Of a DNA stretch of 64,000 nt, positions 51,557 to 60,455 are shown piece after piece (within the stretch, counting starts at the first letter, position 1; each line of letters opens with the position of its first letter). Location: positions 3,424 through 67,423 of the forward strand of contig DESQ01000035.1 in NCBI GenBank assembly GCA_002361355.1, given 5' to 3'. This stretch comes from Lachnospiraceae bacterium UBA3310. Its GTDB lineage: Bacteria > Bacillota > Clostridia > Lachnospirales > Lachnospiraceae. Both the position numbers and the translations under genes were made by a program. Below the pieces are notes generated by a model. That model saw only the letters and a list, made by a program, of their open reading frames with translations, was not told where the DNA came from and ran no database searches.

Positions 51557-52581
51557 GTGAAAAACAAAAAAAAGATGCCTTGCAGGATGAAAATATGACA
51601 TCTGTGTCGGAACTTGAAAAGGAGAACGAAAAGCCGGAAGGTTTTCACATAAACCTTCATCTGGTTCTGCTGGCTGCCATCGTGTTGGTCATAGGCTTCT
51701 CCGTTTTCCGCCTCTACCGGTGGAATCTGGGGACTGCCCCCGAAGAGGTGCCGGACGGGCCGACCGAGGATTTTGACATCGAAGTGTTGGACAACCTCAT
51801 TCCTCTCGCCCCCGATAAGCTGGAGGGCTATGTGGACGACGGTGTGACCACCATCCTGTGTCTGGGCGACGACCCCTTCTCTCTGGAACTTGGCGAGAAC
51901 GGTCTTGCGCAGCAGATCGCCAAAAAGACAGGCGCCACCGTCTACAACGGCTCCTTCACGGGAACCACCATGGCAGCACAGTTTGCCTCCTATAACGACG
52001 GCTATATCCTGGACGCTTTCTCTTTCTCCTATGTGGCGAAAAGTCTGGCAAGCGGGGATTTTGATCTGATGAAGACGGCTGCCACTTACAGCTACGATGA
52101 AAATTTTGCCAAAACTACACAAATGCTCTCGGAGCTTGATTTAAACACCGTGGACATGATCTGCGTCATGTATGACGGAAGCGACTATGTCAACAGACGC
52201 CCCTGCGACGATCCCAACGCGCCCTATGCGGAAATCACCTATACCGGCGCCCTGCGTGCAGGCGTAAAGGCGATTCAGGAGGCTTATCCACACATTCGGA
52301 TCGTAGTGATGTCCCACACCTTCTGTCACAGCATCGACGAGGAAGGAAATTTCCAGAACGGCGACCGCGTGGACCTGGGACACGGCACCTTAAGCCACTA
52401 TTTGCAGAAGGAGCTTGACGCCACCATGGACGTAAGCGTCTCCTTCATCGACAATTTTTACGGTTCCGTCAACGAGGACAACTATCTGGATTACATGACA
52501 GACTATATCCACTTTAACGATGCGGGCAGAGAACTGCTGGCACAGCGGTTTGCAGACTGCATGTTCCCCAACGCGGAATAA
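51553..52581 (+). CDS. Membrane-anchored SGNH hydrolase-like protein
   Basis: The 342-residue protein has a charged cytoplasmic N terminus, one membrane segment (about 33-53) and an SGNH-type domain: ILCLGDDPFS at the position of the GDS block, YNGSFTGTTM, MYDGSDYVN and the C-terminal DYIHFNDAGR with the Asp-x2-His pair. SGNH proteins add or remove acyl groups on glycans or lipids. The block-I Ser of GDS is Asp here, so either a nearby Ser (DPFS) serves or the protein is inactive. It faces two MBOAT/SGNH pairs on the other strand. Confidence 0.72.
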   Translation: MSEKQKKDALQDENMTSVSELEKENEKPEGFHINLHLVLLAAIVLVIGFSVFRLYRWNLGTAPEEVPDGPTEDFDIEVLDNLIPLAPDKLEGYVDDGVTTILCLGDDPFSLELGENGLAQQIAKKTGATVYNGSFTGTTMAAQFASYNDGYILDAFSFSYVAKSLASGDFDLMKTAATYSYDENFAKTTQMLSELDLNTVDMICVMYDGSDYVNRRPCDDPNAPYAEITYTGALRAGVKAIQEAYPHIRIVVMSHTFCHSIDEEGNFQNGDRVDLGHGTLSHYLQKELDATMDVSVSFIDNFYGSVNEDNYLDYMTDYIHFNDAGRELLAQRFADCMFPNAE

Positions 52582-52607
52582 TAATGCCTGAAATACGGCA
52601 TTCTCTT

Positions 52608-52672
52608 GAGTGAAACATAGAAGTTCTTTGCGAAACGTCCTCTGACGTGAGCATTAGAACTTCTTTTCACTC
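52608..52672. terminator. Bidirectional terminator between convergent genes
   Basis: GAGTGAAA (52608-52615) and AGAAGTTCT (52619-52627) pair with AGAACTTCT (52656-52664) and TTTCACTC (52665-52672). An inner hairpin ACGTC/GACGT (52635-52639, 52644-52648) lies in the loop. It separates two convergent SGNH-like genes and reaches the stop codon of the minus-strand gene. Confidence 0.65.
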
Positions 52673-53727
52673 TAATACTCTACCGAAAACAGTGCCTCAA
52701 AATCAAACCGTTCTATCATATCACGCGTTTCATCGAGGGCCTGCGCCATTTCTTCCGCGCAGGTTACCTCACAACTCCCGTCCGCAAAACATGCCGTCAT
52801 ATAGCGGTTGATATCTCTGTGATAGTGGGTGTAATCCGCATAATTATTCAGATCCGTCACAATTTCCTCCTGATTCGGGAAATAGAAAATCCGCACATTA
52901 TCGTAAGCTAACAGCGTCTGTGCAATGTGCGCATACTCCCGCATGGTAGCCTCCATGTGATTTTCCTGCCGTACATCATTCCAGAACAAGATACTGTAGG
53001 GCGGGAAAAAGATATAGAAGGTCGTGTCCGGATTCTGCTCGATATAAGGGCAGAGATTGGCGCGCAGATTCCTTTCCGTGCTCTCAAGGTACGCGTCGGC
53101 AGGCGTCTCCTGCGCTACTGCCGCCGGCGGCTCATAATTGTGCATCACCCACTGGATATTGTAGTACTCATCCGTCCACCAGCTCTGATAAACGGTGGCA
53201 AGATCCGTCTTGTCCGGATCCGCCAAAGGCCGCAGCACATAATTTAAGAGCACATCTTTATTGATCAGGTACTGCACGTCGTTTAAGTAATTGTCATCAT
53301 AGAGGTATTCGGGAATCGGATACTTCGTCTCATCCACGCCGCCGGTGTAAGTGGTCACGTCAACCCCCAGGAAAACCGCCTTCACCTCATGGCCGCTGTC
53401 AAAAATAATGTCCATGATATTCGCCTGATCCTTGGGATAAGCGCCGCTGTAATTCAGCTTGATGGTCTCTAAACCCATAAGTTCCTCAAACCAGTGAGTG
53501 TTAAAATTCACCGTCATGGAGGAGCCGAGAATTACACTGTCATACTCCATGTGCTTTGCCATCCCCGGATTCTGGGAAAGCTGGTTGTCCACCAGATAGG
53601 GAAAGCCCGCAAGCGGCGCATGATACTGAAAGAACGGGTCAACCACCACAACCAGGGACGCCGCCAGAAGAAGACATATGAAAATTACGGATACCGTAGC
53701 CAGGAGCCACTTTTTAAATTTGTTCAT
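52672..53727 (-). CDS. SGNH/DltD-like membrane-anchored protein, partner of MBOAT
   Basis: The 351-residue protein has one N-terminal membrane segment (about 8-30) and an SGNH-like extracytoplasmic domain: SVILGSSMTVNF with the probable nucleophile Ser, NYSGAYPKD, FYIFFPPYS and the Asp-x2-His pair in DYTHYH near residue 305. It lies 9 bases after an MBOAT acyltransferase gene. In DltB/DltD and AlgI/AlgX systems such pairs move an acyl group across the membrane and onto a polymer, so this protein probably acylates a surface glycan. The donor and acceptor are unknown. Confidence 0.8.
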   Translation of the reverse strand: MNKFKKWLLATVSVIFICLLLAASLVVVVDPFFQYHAPLAGFPYLVDNQLSQNPGMAKHMEYDSVILGSSMTVNFNTHWFEELMGLETIKLNYSGAYPKDQANIMDIIFDSGHEVKAVFLGVDVTTYTGGVDETKYPIPEYLYDDNYLNDVQYLINKDVLLNYVLRPLADPDKTDLATVYQSWWTDEYYNIQWVMHNYEPPAAVAQETPADAYLESTERNLRANLCPYIEQNPDTTFYIFFPPYSILFWNDVRQENHMEATMREYAHIAQTLLAYDNVRIFYFPNQEEIVTDLNNYADYTHYHRDINRYMTACFADGSCEVTCAEEMAQALDETRDMIERFDFEALFSVEY

Positions 53728-53736
53728 ATAAAACCT

Positions 53737-55299
53737 CTAAAAATTAAAATACAGGAAGGTGCTGACCCCGGAAAAACTGAGTACGCACCACACCATGAGA
53801 ACCGCAATCACCGCCGCCGTACCCGCCCTGTATTTCAGGCGCGCCGTCCGCTCTACGGCATTTTTCCCCACCATGGCAAGGTATAATCCCGCCACCAGAA
53901 TCACAAACATCAGGATATACCGGCTGACAAAGAGATTATCCAGATGCAGGACTTTGAGTACATACCAGAACTCATCCAACTGAAAGCACGCCGCCAGATC
54001 CGGGGACAGCCTCTGCACCTTTCCCTGAAAAGCGGTCGCAAGAAGGCTGTTTGCCTGCCCGATATCCGCCGCCCGGAAATAAACCCATGCGATGCTGACA
54101 TAGAGGAAGGTGAGGATTTGTGACGCAACTGTCATTATCTTATATCCCAGGCCAGCTCCCTGTTCCTGCGATCTCCCCGTCCCGCTGCCTGCGCCCGCCG
54201 CCACACCGCCAAGCGCAGGTTTGACCCGCTTCTGCCAGAATCTCGACGCCACATAGAGCACGCCGTGCATCATGCCCCACAGAATAAAGTGAAAGCCGGC
54301 GCCATGCCAGAGACCGCTTAAGAAGAATACAATCAAAAAATTCAGGTACATTCTTGCCTCTCCCCTGCGGTTACCACCAAGCGGGATGTAGACGTACTTT
54401 GTAAAAAAGCGGTTCAGGGTAATATGCCACCGCTTCCAGAAATCAACGATATTCACCGCCTTGTAGGGAGAGTTGAAATTGACGGGGATCTCCATGCCGA
54501 GCATCCTGCCGATCCCTACCGCCATATCGCAGTACCCGCTGAAATCGAAGTAGAGCTGTAACGCGTAAAACAAAACGACCAGAACCGCATCCATCCGTCC
54601 GAGCGCCGCCAGGTTTCCGTAGCCGTAATCCACGCCCGCGCCGAAAGTATCCGCCAGAAGCACCTTCTTTGCAAGTCCCATTACAAAGAGGGCAAAACCA
54701 CCCGCAATCCGCTCCCAGTCCGGCTTTTTCTCCCCCATTTTTTCAAACTGCGGCAGCATCTCACTGTGATTGACGATGGGGCCGGCAATGAGCTGGGGGA
54801 AGAAGGAGACAAAAAGGGCATACGCATCCAGGGGACAGTTTTTCACCTCTCCCCGGTAAGTATCCACCACAAAGGAAATCTGCTGGAAAGTGAAAAAGCT
54901 GATTCCCAGAGGCAGTAAAACGCCCCGCAGGGCAAAAGATGCGCCAAACACCCCGTTGACTGTGGAGAGGAAAAAATCAAAATATTTAAAATAAAACAGC
55001 ACCCCCAGATTAAATGCCACCGCAAAAACCACAACTGCCCTGCGGGACATGGCAGGGCGTTTTTGGCTATTTTCCTGTGCACCTTCCCGTGACAGCAGTC
55101 TGTGAAACAGGTAGTTCACGGCGATGCTGCAAACCATAATAAGCAGGTAGGACAGATTAAAATACCCATAAAACCAAAGCGACATGGCGATCAGGAAAAC
55201 TCTGGACAGCGCCGTTTTCCCGGCGTGTAAAAGGCCATAGTAACCAAGCAGGCATATGGGAAAAAATACAAACACAAATAGATAAGAGTTAAATAACAT
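53737..55299 (-). CDS. MBOAT-family O-acyltransferase (AlgI/DltB-like)
   Basis: The 520-residue multi-spanning protein has MBOAT signatures: SFFTFQQISFVVDTYRGEV, SFFPQLIAGPIV, DFSGYCDMAVGIGRMLG, DFWKRWHITLNRFFTKYVYIPLGGNRRG and the conserved LSGLWHGAGFHFILWGMMHG with two His. It would pass acyl groups from the cytoplasm through the membrane to the SGNH-like protein encoded next (9 bases). The start is supported by its position 23 bases after the previous gene. Its paralog at 58772-60265 is similar. Confidence 0.9.
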   Translation of the reverse strand: MLFNSYLFVFVFFPICLLGYYGLLHAGKTALSRVFLIAMSLWFYGYFNLSYLLIMVCSIAVNYLFHRLLSREGAQENSQKRPAMSRRAVVVFAVAFNLGVLFYFKYFDFFLSTVNGVFGASFALRGVLLPLGISFFTFQQISFVVDTYRGEVKNCPLDAYALFVSFFPQLIAGPIVNHSEMLPQFEKMGEKKPDWERIAGGFALFVMGLAKKVLLADTFGAGVDYGYGNLAALGRMDAVLVVLFYALQLYFDFSGYCDMAVGIGRMLGMEIPVNFNSPYKAVNIVDFWKRWHITLNRFFTKYVYIPLGGNRRGEARMYLNFLIVFFLSGLWHGAGFHFILWGMMHGVLYVASRFWQKRVKPALGGVAAGAGSGTGRSQEQGAGLGYKIMTVASQILTFLYVSIAWVYFRAADIGQANSLLATAFQGKVQRLSPDLAACFQLDEFWYVLKVLHLDNLFVSRYILMFVILVAGLYLAMVGKNAVERTARLKYRAGTAAVIAVLMVWCVLSFSGVSTFLYFNF

Positions 55300-55322
55300 A
55301 AGAGATTTCTCCTGTCACAGCC

Positions 55323-56090
55323 TTACAGCGTCATATCCTTGTAGATCACAAAGTCTCCCACCTGACCGTAAACCGAGAAGCCATAATCCGTCAGCGGTTC
55401 GCTGACCTCCCGATCCTTCTTCAAAACCACATACGAACAGGGATATTGATAATCTCTGACCACTTCTGCAAAAAACGGGGTATCAATCACCTCCGCCTCC
55501 TCCATAGCCTCGTACAGGCCATGGTAGTAATCCCAGCGGGAAATCAGCATCTCCCGGCCATAGGGCAGTTCAATGTCCGTGCTGTACTGTCTGACATAAT
55601 AGATCAGATCCGCAGGAACCAGCACCGTAATGCGCCCCTCCTCCGGCTCTATCAGGTCGACAATCTCTATGGCATCCTGGGGAAGATGATAAGCGTTCTG
55701 TGCCCTGGAAATGTGCTCGCTGTCGTAGACGTAATCCCCGCATGCCACAACCATAAGGCAGACTACGGCAAGACCGATCCGCCTGTACCGTCCCATCAGC
55801 TTTATCAGCCCATAGGCGCTGACAATGCTCATCTGCAGCAGCCACAAAAGCCGGTAGTATGTCTCGGAGTCCTCCAATACCCTCACAAAAACCTTCCTGA
55901 AAAGAGGGCAGAAAAACAGGAGCAGAAGCAGGGTCGGCGCATAGACAAAAATCGCCCGTCTGCGCTTGTCCTTCTCTGTCAGCCACAGATAGAGAAGGGC
56001 AAAAAGATAGATCGCCGCAAGAAAATGGTTCTCATGAAAACCCATATAATTTTTAAAAATAACCACACTCTCTAAAAAGATACCCCACAT
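55323..56090 (-). CDS. C-terminal part of a split DUF6077-like membrane protein
   Basis: The 255-residue product has three or four hydrophobic segments (about 20-120) and a soluble C terminus with LVPADLIYYVRQYS and SYVVLKKD. Its ATG is in the same frame as the stop of the gene upstream, three codons away, so the two may once have been one reading frame. AGGAG is 6 bases before the ATG and overlaps the TAG stop, so it can be translated on its own. Combined length of both parts (about 645) fits DUF6077 proteins as I recall them. Function unknown. Confidence 0.65.
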   Translation of the reverse strand: MWGIFLESVVIFKNYMGFHENHFLAAIYLFALLYLWLTEKDKRRRAIFVYAPTLLLLLFFCPLFRKVFVRVLEDSETYYRLLWLLQMSIVSAYGLIKLMGRYRRIGLAVVCLMVVACGDYVYDSEHISRAQNAYHLPQDAIEIVDLIEPEEGRITVLVPADLIYYVRQYSTDIELPYGREMLISRWDYYHGLYEAMEEAEVIDTPFFAEVVRDYQYPCSYVVLKKDREVSEPLTDYGFSVYGQVGDFVIYKDMTL

Positions 56091-56099
56091 ATGCCGCTC

Positions 56100-57272
56100 C
56101 TATTTCCATAAATAACTGTAAGCCACTACAACATAAATGCCCATGTAAACCACACTCGGCACGCATGCCGCCCCCATTTTCAAAATTACCTTAAGATCGC
56201 GCTGTACCACCGCCAGACAAAACGCCGTCAGCGCAGTGAGGATACAGACTAAAAATACCGCGATGGAGCTGCACACCCCCGCCGTCATATGGACAAGGAC
56301 AAACAGAATCCACGCGCCTGCATTCCCCCTTCCATTTCTGACATCATTGTCATTTCCCTTGACATCCGTCTCATACAACAGCAAAAACACCCAAAGCAGC
56401 GCCGGAATGACCAGCGATCCCGCCACCGCCTTGCCCTGCCATGTGCGGGTCAGGAAAAAGGTTTCATTGGTGTAGATGGACACATTGCCGAAGATCTGGA
56501 ACATTGCCATGATAATCATAAAAACCGGAACATTTTCCCGCTGCCTGCCAAAAAGCAGACGGCCGATCTCAAAGTACAAAAGATAGGTTAACGGAATCAG
56601 TGCGAGCGGCATCACCACATGGGACACGATGGTCGCATGCACCCCGGCCCTCACCGATACAAATGCCACCCACATGGGAAAAACCGCCAGCGCATGGCGC
56701 ACGTCGAGATCCGTGGGGCGGCCCGTATAGGGCAGAATGCGGTACATCACATCCGACTCCTGCGCGATCAGGGATTCCACCACATAGTAAGCGTCGTCGC
56801 CATCAAAGGAGGCAAACGCCACGGCCTTGTATAACTGAAAGCCAAGCAGTGCGAAAAACAAGAGCCACTCGATCCACCCGGCGACGGACAGTCGTTTTGC
56901 CAAAGCCGCTATGCGTTCTTTCGGGCTGCCCGCAGAAACGACATTTATGTCATTTTTTCTCATGCCACAGACCAGACCCGGCCTGCAGGCCCTGTCGTTT
57001 CTGTACATAAGCCACAGTCCCGCCGCCGCACAGATAAGCGCAAGCACCGCGAACGCTGCGGAAGCCGTCTTAAAATTGTCATACTCCACCCAGAGAACCG
57101 CCGGCACCGCCGCAATCTCAAAGAGCGCCCACATGCCGAAATATCCGGAAAGCAGCACAAGCCCCGGACTTCTTCTTGCGGCCGGTACAAAATTCGCCGG
57201 AATCAGCCCGATGCAAAAAGGGATGACCCCAAGCCAGAATATGAAATTGATCGTCTCCATCACATACAGCAT
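56100..57272 (-). CDS. DUF6077-like multi-spanning membrane protein (N-terminal part)
   Basis: The 390-residue product has about eight hydrophobic segments, with FDGDDAYYVVESLIAQES and the downstream YTGRPTDLDVRHALAVFP in the outside loop, as I remember for DUF6077 and other GT-C-like families. It may handle a lipid-linked sugar or glycan outside the membrane. It ends with a TAG, followed in frame by another open frame (55323-56090). The ATG has GAGGA upstream, with an alternative ATG four codons later. It lies between two SGNH/MBOAT pairs. Confidence 0.72.
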   Translation of the reverse strand: MLYVMETINFIFWLGVIPFCIGLIPANFVPAARRSPGLVLLSGYFGMWALFEIAAVPAVLWVEYDNFKTASAAFAVLALICAAAGLWLMYRNDRACRPGLVCGMRKNDINVVSAGSPKERIAALAKRLSVAGWIEWLLFFALLGFQLYKAVAFASFDGDDAYYVVESLIAQESDVMYRILPYTGRPTDLDVRHALAVFPMWVAFVSVRAGVHATIVSHVVMPLALIPLTYLLYFEIGRLLFGRQRENVPVFMIIMAMFQIFGNVSIYTNETFFLTRTWQGKAVAGSLVIPALLWVFLLLYETDVKGNDNDVRNGRGNAGAWILFVLVHMTAGVCSSIAVFLVCILTALTAFCLAVVQRDLKVILKMGAACVPSVVYMGIYVVVAYSYLWK

Positions 57273-57316
57273 CAGCCATTTTCCTCATCATTTTCTACGG
57301 CTGTCTGACAGCCGTC

Positions 57317-58756
57317 TTATTCGGTGCAGACAGACAGCTTGTTGTCGAACCGCTTCCCGTCCGCTATACTGCCGCTTTCCCTGTCTATCACAAGGATCTG
57401 AACCGCCGGCATGCCGCCCTGAGGCGTCACAGGAAGATAGTTTTCCTCTCCGTCCTGTAAAAACAGCCGCCTTTCCCCGTCTTCCCCCGCCTCATAACGC
57501 ACGTTTCCAAAAGAGCTCTCAATCTGCAGGCTCTCCGCTCCCACACTTTCAAAGACCTGCCCCTTTTTATGATCTACTACTAAAAAATAGTCTTCCCCGG
57601 AAGCGCAGGCCTCTTCCAGCCTCTTTGCATTTTTACCGGATATATTGTCTGTCAGCGGCATATGCATCTCGTTTTTCTGCCACACACCGGCCTCCCCATT
57701 CACATAAACGCAGCAGTCAAATGCCGGATCGGCAAGCATCATTAAATATTTATCCAGTGTCTCCAGAGAACGCAAAGTCTCCAGCTTGTAATCCGTATAC
57801 CGCCTGTAATCTTCCTCCCAGCCGGCGTAGTCTTCCCCGCCTCTGCGATCGGCAATCTCATAATGCTCCTCTATATACGCGCCAAGATAATCCGTAACCT
57901 TGCGTCCGCCCGACCCGTTTAAATGCGAATCGGCGTCGGAACAGTCAACCGCCAGATCCACCACCTGCAGATCGAGAAAATTGATACAGGAAACACCATA
58001 CTCTTTCGCAAGCTGTTTGGCATACAGCGCTTCCTGCCATTCCTCCTCCGATGCCGGAAAGGGCAGATATGTCAGCAGAATCTCTATATCCCTGCCCTGA
58101 CACTCCTCTATCATCCGGCGAAGATACGTCACTCCCACCGAGTCAAAAGCCGTCGTCTCTTCCGGCCTTTTTGCCATTTCCCGGGGCACTGCGACATCAA
58201 CCGCAATCTGCGCCCCTTTTTCTATATTGCTCTCTTTCTCAAAATCCGCCTGATCCAGATCCCACCATCTGTCATGATAAGCCGTGAAATCCCAGATAAA
58301 CTCCATCCGGTCTCTCGGATCGTCCATCAGATCGCAGATCATCCGCAGCTTATTTGCGGTAAGCGGCAGATGGTCTATCTGCGCGTGCAGCATCCCCTTT
58401 CGCGGCACCTTTTCCCCGCCTCCCAGGCCATTGCAATCCACCACGATCAATTCCGGATCCGAAGTGTCCAGCACATTTTCCATAAACCAGTAAGTCGCCG
58501 GGATCGCATTGCCAAAGCCCGCCAGATTGTAGGCGGCAATGCCGTGATCATGCCACAGTTCCATGGGATATACCGCATTTGCCATATGGGAATTTCCAAA
58601 AAACAGCACGTCGTACTCTTCACTGTTTTCCACAAATTCTTTGTTTTTATTGTAAGCGTATCCGGGATCCGTCAGCTTCGTCAGAAAACGAATGCCTGCC
58701 GCAAAAAAGATGGCGGCAGCACATACCCAGAAAAACTTTATCGCCTTTTTCTTCAT
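57317..58756 (-). CDS. SGNH hydrolase-like membrane-anchored protein, partner of MBOAT
   Basis: The 479-residue protein has one N-terminal membrane segment (about 7-26) and an SGNH fold: VLFFGNSHMANAVYP with the probable nucleophile Ser, NLAGFGNAIPATYW, VVDCNGLGG and the Asp-x2-His of DADSHLNGSGG near residue 275. A C-terminal region of about 150 residues with beta-rich pattern follows. It is encoded 15 bases after an MBOAT gene. By analogy with AlgJ/AlgX and DltD it would transfer acyl groups to a surface polymer. It is longer than the SGNH protein at 52672-53727. Confidence 0.8.
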   Translation of the reverse strand: MKKKAIKFFWVCAAAIFFAAGIRFLTKLTDPGYAYNKNKEFVENSEEYDVLFFGNSHMANAVYPMELWHDHGIAAYNLAGFGNAIPATYWFMENVLDTSDPELIVVDCNGLGGGEKVPRKGMLHAQIDHLPLTANKLRMICDLMDDPRDRMEFIWDFTAYHDRWWDLDQADFEKESNIEKGAQIAVDVAVPREMAKRPEETTAFDSVGVTYLRRMIEECQGRDIEILLTYLPFPASEEEWQEALYAKQLAKEYGVSCINFLDLQVVDLAVDCSDADSHLNGSGGRKVTDYLGAYIEEHYEIADRRGGEDYAGWEEDYRRYTDYKLETLRSLETLDKYLMMLADPAFDCCVYVNGEAGVWQKNEMHMPLTDNISGKNAKRLEEACASGEDYFLVVDHKKGQVFESVGAESLQIESSFGNVRYEAGEDGERRLFLQDGEENYLPVTPQGGMPAVQILVIDRESGSIADGKRFDNKLSVCTE

Positions 58757-58771
58757 GCCAAGCCCGCCTTT

Positions 58772-60265
58772 CTAAAACTGAAAGTATATAAAATTGGCCG
58801 CATCATAACCGGCACCCCACATGCCAAACAGAAGAATCACAAACACCGCCGCAATGACAGTCAAAAACTGCGCCCAATAATCCTGCCTCGCCACAATCTC
58901 CCGAATCTTAATCCCCCTGTACTTGCAGATATCCACGACAAAGAGCAGCAGGATTCCCCATATCATCAACGTGAAATTTTTCTGATTTAACCCGCATTCG
59001 TACAGCGAGCCGTCAAACCACACCCAATGGTTTTTTGCCGTAAACATTCTCTTAATAATCCGCAGGGCATGAAACGCCGTATCCGCCCGGAAAAATACCC
59101 ACGCAAGATCCACTAGGAAAAAGGTCGTCACCACCCGGATACATCTGTGGCTGAAGCTGTCCTCCTTAATTTCCAGAAAAACAGCCGCCTTTTTCTTAAC
59201 CGGCGCAAGCAGGCCGCCAATCACCTGATAAATGCCGTTTAAAAGCCCCCAGATCACATATGACCAGTCCGCCCCGTGCCAGAGGCCGCTCACCCCGAAC
59301 GTGATAAGCAGATTTACATATTTCCTGAACCGTCCCCTGCGGTTGCCGCCAAGCGGGATATAGAGATAATCCCGGAACCAGCTTGAAAGCGATATATGCC
59401 ATCTGCGCCAAAATTCCGCCACCGAGACCGCCAGGTACGGGGCGTTGAAATTCTCCATCAGATGAATGCCCAGAATCTTAGCCGCACCCATGGCAATCAC
59501 GGAATATCCCGAAAAGTCACAGTAAATCTGCACCGCAAACAAGAGCGTCGCCACAATCAGATAAACGCCGGTATAGGTCTCAAAATCCCCATATACCGTG
59601 TCCACAAAAACCGCAATCCGGTCTGCCAGCACCATTTTCAGAAAATAGCCCCAAAGCATCAGCAATAAACCGTCCCGCAGACTGTCAATGGTAGGTTTGT
59701 CCGGCTTGTCCAACTGCCGCAGCAGATTTTTCGACCGCTCGATCGGCCCAGCCACCAACTGCGGAAAAAACGAGACGAAAAGCGCATACCGGAAAAAATT
59801 CTTCTCGGCGTAAATCTCGCCCCGGTAAACATCCATAGTGTATCCGAGCGCCTGAAAAATGTAAAAAGAAATTCCCACCGGAAGAAGCAGGTCAAAAGCC
59901 GGCACATTGATCGTAAGGTGCAGCCGCCCCAAAACCGCGTTCAGGCTCTCTATCCCAAAATCCAGATATTTAAAAACAAAAAGAACCAAGAGATTCAGGA
60001 CAAAGCTCACCGCCACACAAAACTTCCTTTGTCTCTGCCGCTTCTCCTCCTGCGCCTGTGCGGCACATTTCTCAAGCATGATTCCTGACACAAATGTCAC
60101 AATCGTGGAAAACAGGAGCAGCACCACATACTTTGCATTCCAACACATATAAAAATAGTAGCTGGCAGCGAGAAGCCAATATTTCCGGATCTTCTGCGGA
60201 ATCAAATAATAGATGCCGACGACAATCGGGAAAAAAATTAAAAAATCCAGTGAATTGAAAAGCAT
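58772..60265 (-). CDS. MBOAT-family O-acyltransferase (AlgI/DltB-like)
   Basis: I use the ATG at 60263-60265, with GGAG 5 bases upstream, rather than the in-frame start at 60292. The 497-residue multi-spanning protein has SFYIFQALGYTMDVYRGEI, SFFPQLVAGPIERS, DFSGYSVIAMGAAKILG, EFWRRWHISLSSWFRDYLYIPLGGNRRG and GLWHGADWSYVIWGLLNG. The first conserved His (LWHGA) is kept. The second position, HG in the paralog at 53737-55299, is NG here. It is the first gene of the minus-strand O-acylation run and is divergent from the FAD gene. Confidence 0.9.
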   Translation of the reverse strand: MLFNSLDFLIFFPIVVGIYYLIPQKIRKYWLLAASYYFYMCWNAKYVVLLLFSTIVTFVSGIMLEKCAAQAQEEKRQRQRKFCVAVSFVLNLLVLFVFKYLDFGIESLNAVLGRLHLTINVPAFDLLLPVGISFYIFQALGYTMDVYRGEIYAEKNFFRYALFVSFFPQLVAGPIERSKNLLRQLDKPDKPTIDSLRDGLLLMLWGYFLKMVLADRIAVFVDTVYGDFETYTGVYLIVATLLFAVQIYCDFSGYSVIAMGAAKILGIHLMENFNAPYLAVSVAEFWRRWHISLSSWFRDYLYIPLGGNRRGRFRKYVNLLITFGVSGLWHGADWSYVIWGLLNGIYQVIGGLLAPVKKKAAVFLEIKEDSFSHRCIRVVTTFFLVDLAWVFFRADTAFHALRIIKRMFTAKNHWVWFDGSLYECGLNQKNFTLMIWGILLLFVVDICKYRGIKIREIVARQDYWAQFLTVIAAVFVILLFGMWGAGYDAANFIYFQF

Positions 60266-60303
60266 ATGATCTCCGCCTTTTCCATCAGACAATAAACACT
60301 AAT

Positions 60304-60312
60304 ACTATAGCA
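60304..60312 (-). promoter_or_regulatory. Possible extended -10 promoter of the O-acylation operon
   Basis: Minus strand TG-C-TATAGT at 60304-60312, about 40 bases before the ATG. No clear -35 was seen. Confidence 0.4.
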
Positions 60313-60455
60313 CACTTATCCGGTATTTTCCACATTCCGCCATAAAACTTTCTCCCTCCGCCTTCCCCAGTTTTTTATGTACATCCTCGGCCAAACATGT
60401 TAAACTGAATTTATCTTTGGACAAACTATAAAAAAAGAAGCAAATGGAGATCTGT

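Noticed and set aside
56911..57897. 328-residue plus-strand open frame
   Set aside because: Proline/serine-rich shadow opposite the DUF6077-like and SGNH genes, with no recognisable motif or ribosome site.
57923..58990. 355-residue plus-strand open frame
   Set aside because: Opposite the SGNH and MBOAT genes, which have strong family motifs; composition is that of an antisense shadow.
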